DNA of 12,943 bases from assembly GCA_021777365.1 (NCBI GenBank), contig JAJYDP010000069.1:1-12943 (forward strand), read 5' to 3'. Position numbers and translations under genes: made by a program. Of the stretch, positions 11,830 through 12,943 are shown piece by piece. Numbering within the stretch: position 1 is the first letter of the stretch; the number at the start of each line of letters is the position of its first letter. This stretch comes from Chloroflexota bacterium (GTDB lineage: Bacteria > Chloroflexota > Limnocylindria > Limnocylindrales > CSP1-4). The notes under the pieces are model-generated. The model saw only the letters and a program-made list of their open reading frames with translations, was not told where the DNA came from and searched no databases.

Positions 11830-12813
11830 CTACGCGAACACATGCAGGAGGGCCGCCTCGGGCACGGGGTACGGGCTCGAGCGGGCGAACTCGACCGCGC
11901 CGGCGACCTCGGCCCGCGCGAGCTCCCAGGCTCCCTCGACGTCGGCCTGCGTCATGGCCCCCGACTCGATCAGCTGGCGCTCGAAGCGTCGGATCGCGTC
12001 GCGCTGCGTGATGGCCTCCATCTCCTCCTTCGTGCGGTACAGCTGCGGGTCGCCCTCGAAGTGGCCGAGCAGCCGGTCGGTCTTGATCTCGATCAGCGAA
12101 GGCCCTCCGCCGCGGCGGGCCCGGGCGACCGCCTCGCCGGCCGCCTCGTACACGGCGACCGGGTCGTTGTCGGGGATGAGCACGCCAGGCATCCCGTAGG
12201 CGGAGGCCCGGTCGCTGTTGTTGGCTATCGCGGTCGCCCTGTCCTTCGGCACGCTGATGGCCCAGGCGTTGTCCTCGCAGACAAATACGACCCCCAGCTT
12301 CCACAGGGCCGCAAGGTTGAGCGATTCGTGGAAGGCGCCCTGGTTCGCGGCCCCCTCGCCGAAGAACGAGACGGCGATGTCGTCGCGTCCGAGCTTCTTG
12401 AAGGCCAGCGCGTGCCCGACCGCCGTGGGCATGCCCTCCGCGATGATCCCGCTGCAGCCGAAGTTGGTGGCGGGATCGAACAGGTGCATGTGACCGCCCT
12501 TGCCGTGCCCCAACCCGGTCTCCTTGCCGAAGATCTCCGCGGCAAGCCGCTTCATATCCATGCCGTGGGCGAGGGCGACGTGGTGCGGTCGGTGCGTCGC
12601 AGTGACGGCATCGGTGGGTCGAAGATGGGCACAGACGCCCGCGGCCACCGGCTCCTGCCCGGCGGCCAGGTGCATCTCCCCGGGAACGGGCCCGGCCGCG
12701 ATGTCGAAGGCCGGCGTCTTGCCCTCGAAGTAGATCTTCTGGAGCGTCTCCTCGAAGACGCGGATGCGCACCATCTGGTGGTGCAGTGCACGGAGTGTCT
12801 CGTTGCTCGGCAT
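11830..12813 (-). CDS. 2-oxoacid (pyruvate/acetoin-type) dehydrogenase E1 component, alpha subunit
   Basis: The 327-aa thiamine diphosphate-binding subunit of E1. Key blocks: GEMHLAAGQEPVAAGV (about 45-60), THRPHHVALAHG (about 73-84), GLGHGKGGHMHLFD (about 100-113), and the ThDP/Mg motif GEGAANQG (about 152-159) with EDNAWAIS (about 180-187) as its partner. The classical GDG is GEG here, a variant seen in related families. GHFEGDPQLYR and EMEAITQRDAI are also typical. The overall pattern is AcoA-like, but AcoA and PdhA cannot be separated safely by eye. ATG at 12813 is preceded by GGAGG at a spacing of about 7. First full gene of the E1-alpha/E1-beta/E2 operon; a partial gene lies about 30 bp upstream. 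Confidence 0.92.
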   Translation of the reverse strand: MPSNETLRALHHQMVRIRVFEETLQKIYFEGKTPAFDIAAGPVPGEMHLAAGQEPVAAGVCAHLRPTDAVTATHRPHHVALAHGMDMKRLAAEIFGKETGLGHGKGGHMHLFDPATNFGCSGIIAEGMPTAVGHALAFKKLGRDDIAVSFFGEGAANQGAFHESLNLAALWKLGVVFVCEDNAWAISVPKDRATAIANNSDRASAYGMPGVLIPDNDPVAVYEAAGEAVARARRGGGPSLIEIKTDRLLGHFEGDPQLYRTKEEMEAITQRDAIRRFERQLIESGAMTQADVEGAWELARAEVAGAVEFARSSPYPVPEAALLHVFA

Positions 12814-12843
12814 CGTCTGTCCTCCGTCATGGTGGTGATCCGG

Positions 12844-12942
12844 TCAGGAGCCGACTGGGTGCTCTGTCTCACCTCCCCTCGGGGCCTCCCCGGTGGCATG
12901 CCACGCGGGGTGCGCATAGCGCTGGACGAAGAGGCGGTCGGC
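12844..12942 (-). CDS. 3' end of an upstream gene (partial)
   Basis: Reading leftward from the right edge, one frame gives ADRLFVQRYAHPAWHATGEA and then a short tail to TGA (12844-12846). Its third codon positions are almost all G or C, unlike the other two frames, so it is probably the C-terminus of a real protein that continues outside the window. It ends 30 bp before the E1-alpha start and could belong to the same operon. Product not recognisable from 32 residues. Confidence 0.4.
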   Translation of the reverse strand, partial: ADRLFVQRYAHPAWHATGEAPRGGETEHPVGS

Positions 12943-12943
12943 C

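Overview
The window is very GC-rich (third codon positions are almost all G or C) and carries only chromosomal housekeeping and accessory genes. No rRNA, tRNA, CRISPR array, phage gene or insertion sequence is visible. MurT/GatD (lipid II amidation), a lipobox lipoprotein, good Shine-Dalgarno sites mixed with apparently leaderless starts, and AcoAB-type E1 subunits together suggest a high-GC, Gram-positive-type (monoderm) bacterium. An uncultured Chloroflexota or Actinomycetota lineage fits best; this placement is inference, because there is no marker gene.

Left end (1-2122, + strand): the C-terminal two thirds of an error-prone DNA polymerase III alpha subunit (DnaE2/ImuC). It is cut by the window edge and split by a one-base frameshift near 863. 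It also carries a 39-bp in-frame tandem repeat, a 9-bp duplication inside a conserved motif, and an 8-bp repeat run at its 3' end.

2175-2925 (- strand): three tiny genes with overlapping stop and start codons (86, 56 and 108 aa). The last one loses its family-like sequence abruptly, close to the dnaE2 3' end.

3185-3990 (+ strand): a MarR regulator whose start overlaps the stop of a small zinc-ribbon gene (ATGA overlap). The promoter looks leaderless, and four alternating GCGAC/GTCGC half-sites cover the -10 box and the start codon, which looks like an autoregulatory operator.

4025-7903 (- strand): a small cupin gene, then an operon read right to left as SAM methyltransferase, murT, gatD. 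The operon has a good sigma-70-type promoter (perfect TTGACA, 17-bp spacer) with a 13-bp direct repeat just upstream. MurT and GatD together amidate the D-Glu of lipid II.

7938-9269 (+ strand): alternative hairpins, an 18-codon lysine-rich ORF with an ideal Shine-Dalgarno, a 12-bp perfect hairpin without a T-tract, then a secreted lipoprotein with an HNH-like DH...NLWPE motif and an Ig-like tail.

9525-12943 (- strand): a 2-oxoacid (pyruvate/acetoin type) dehydrogenase operon in the order E1-alpha, E1-beta, E2, preceded by the 3' end of a further gene. E3 is not in the window. A 10-bp perfect hairpin sits between E1-beta and E2.
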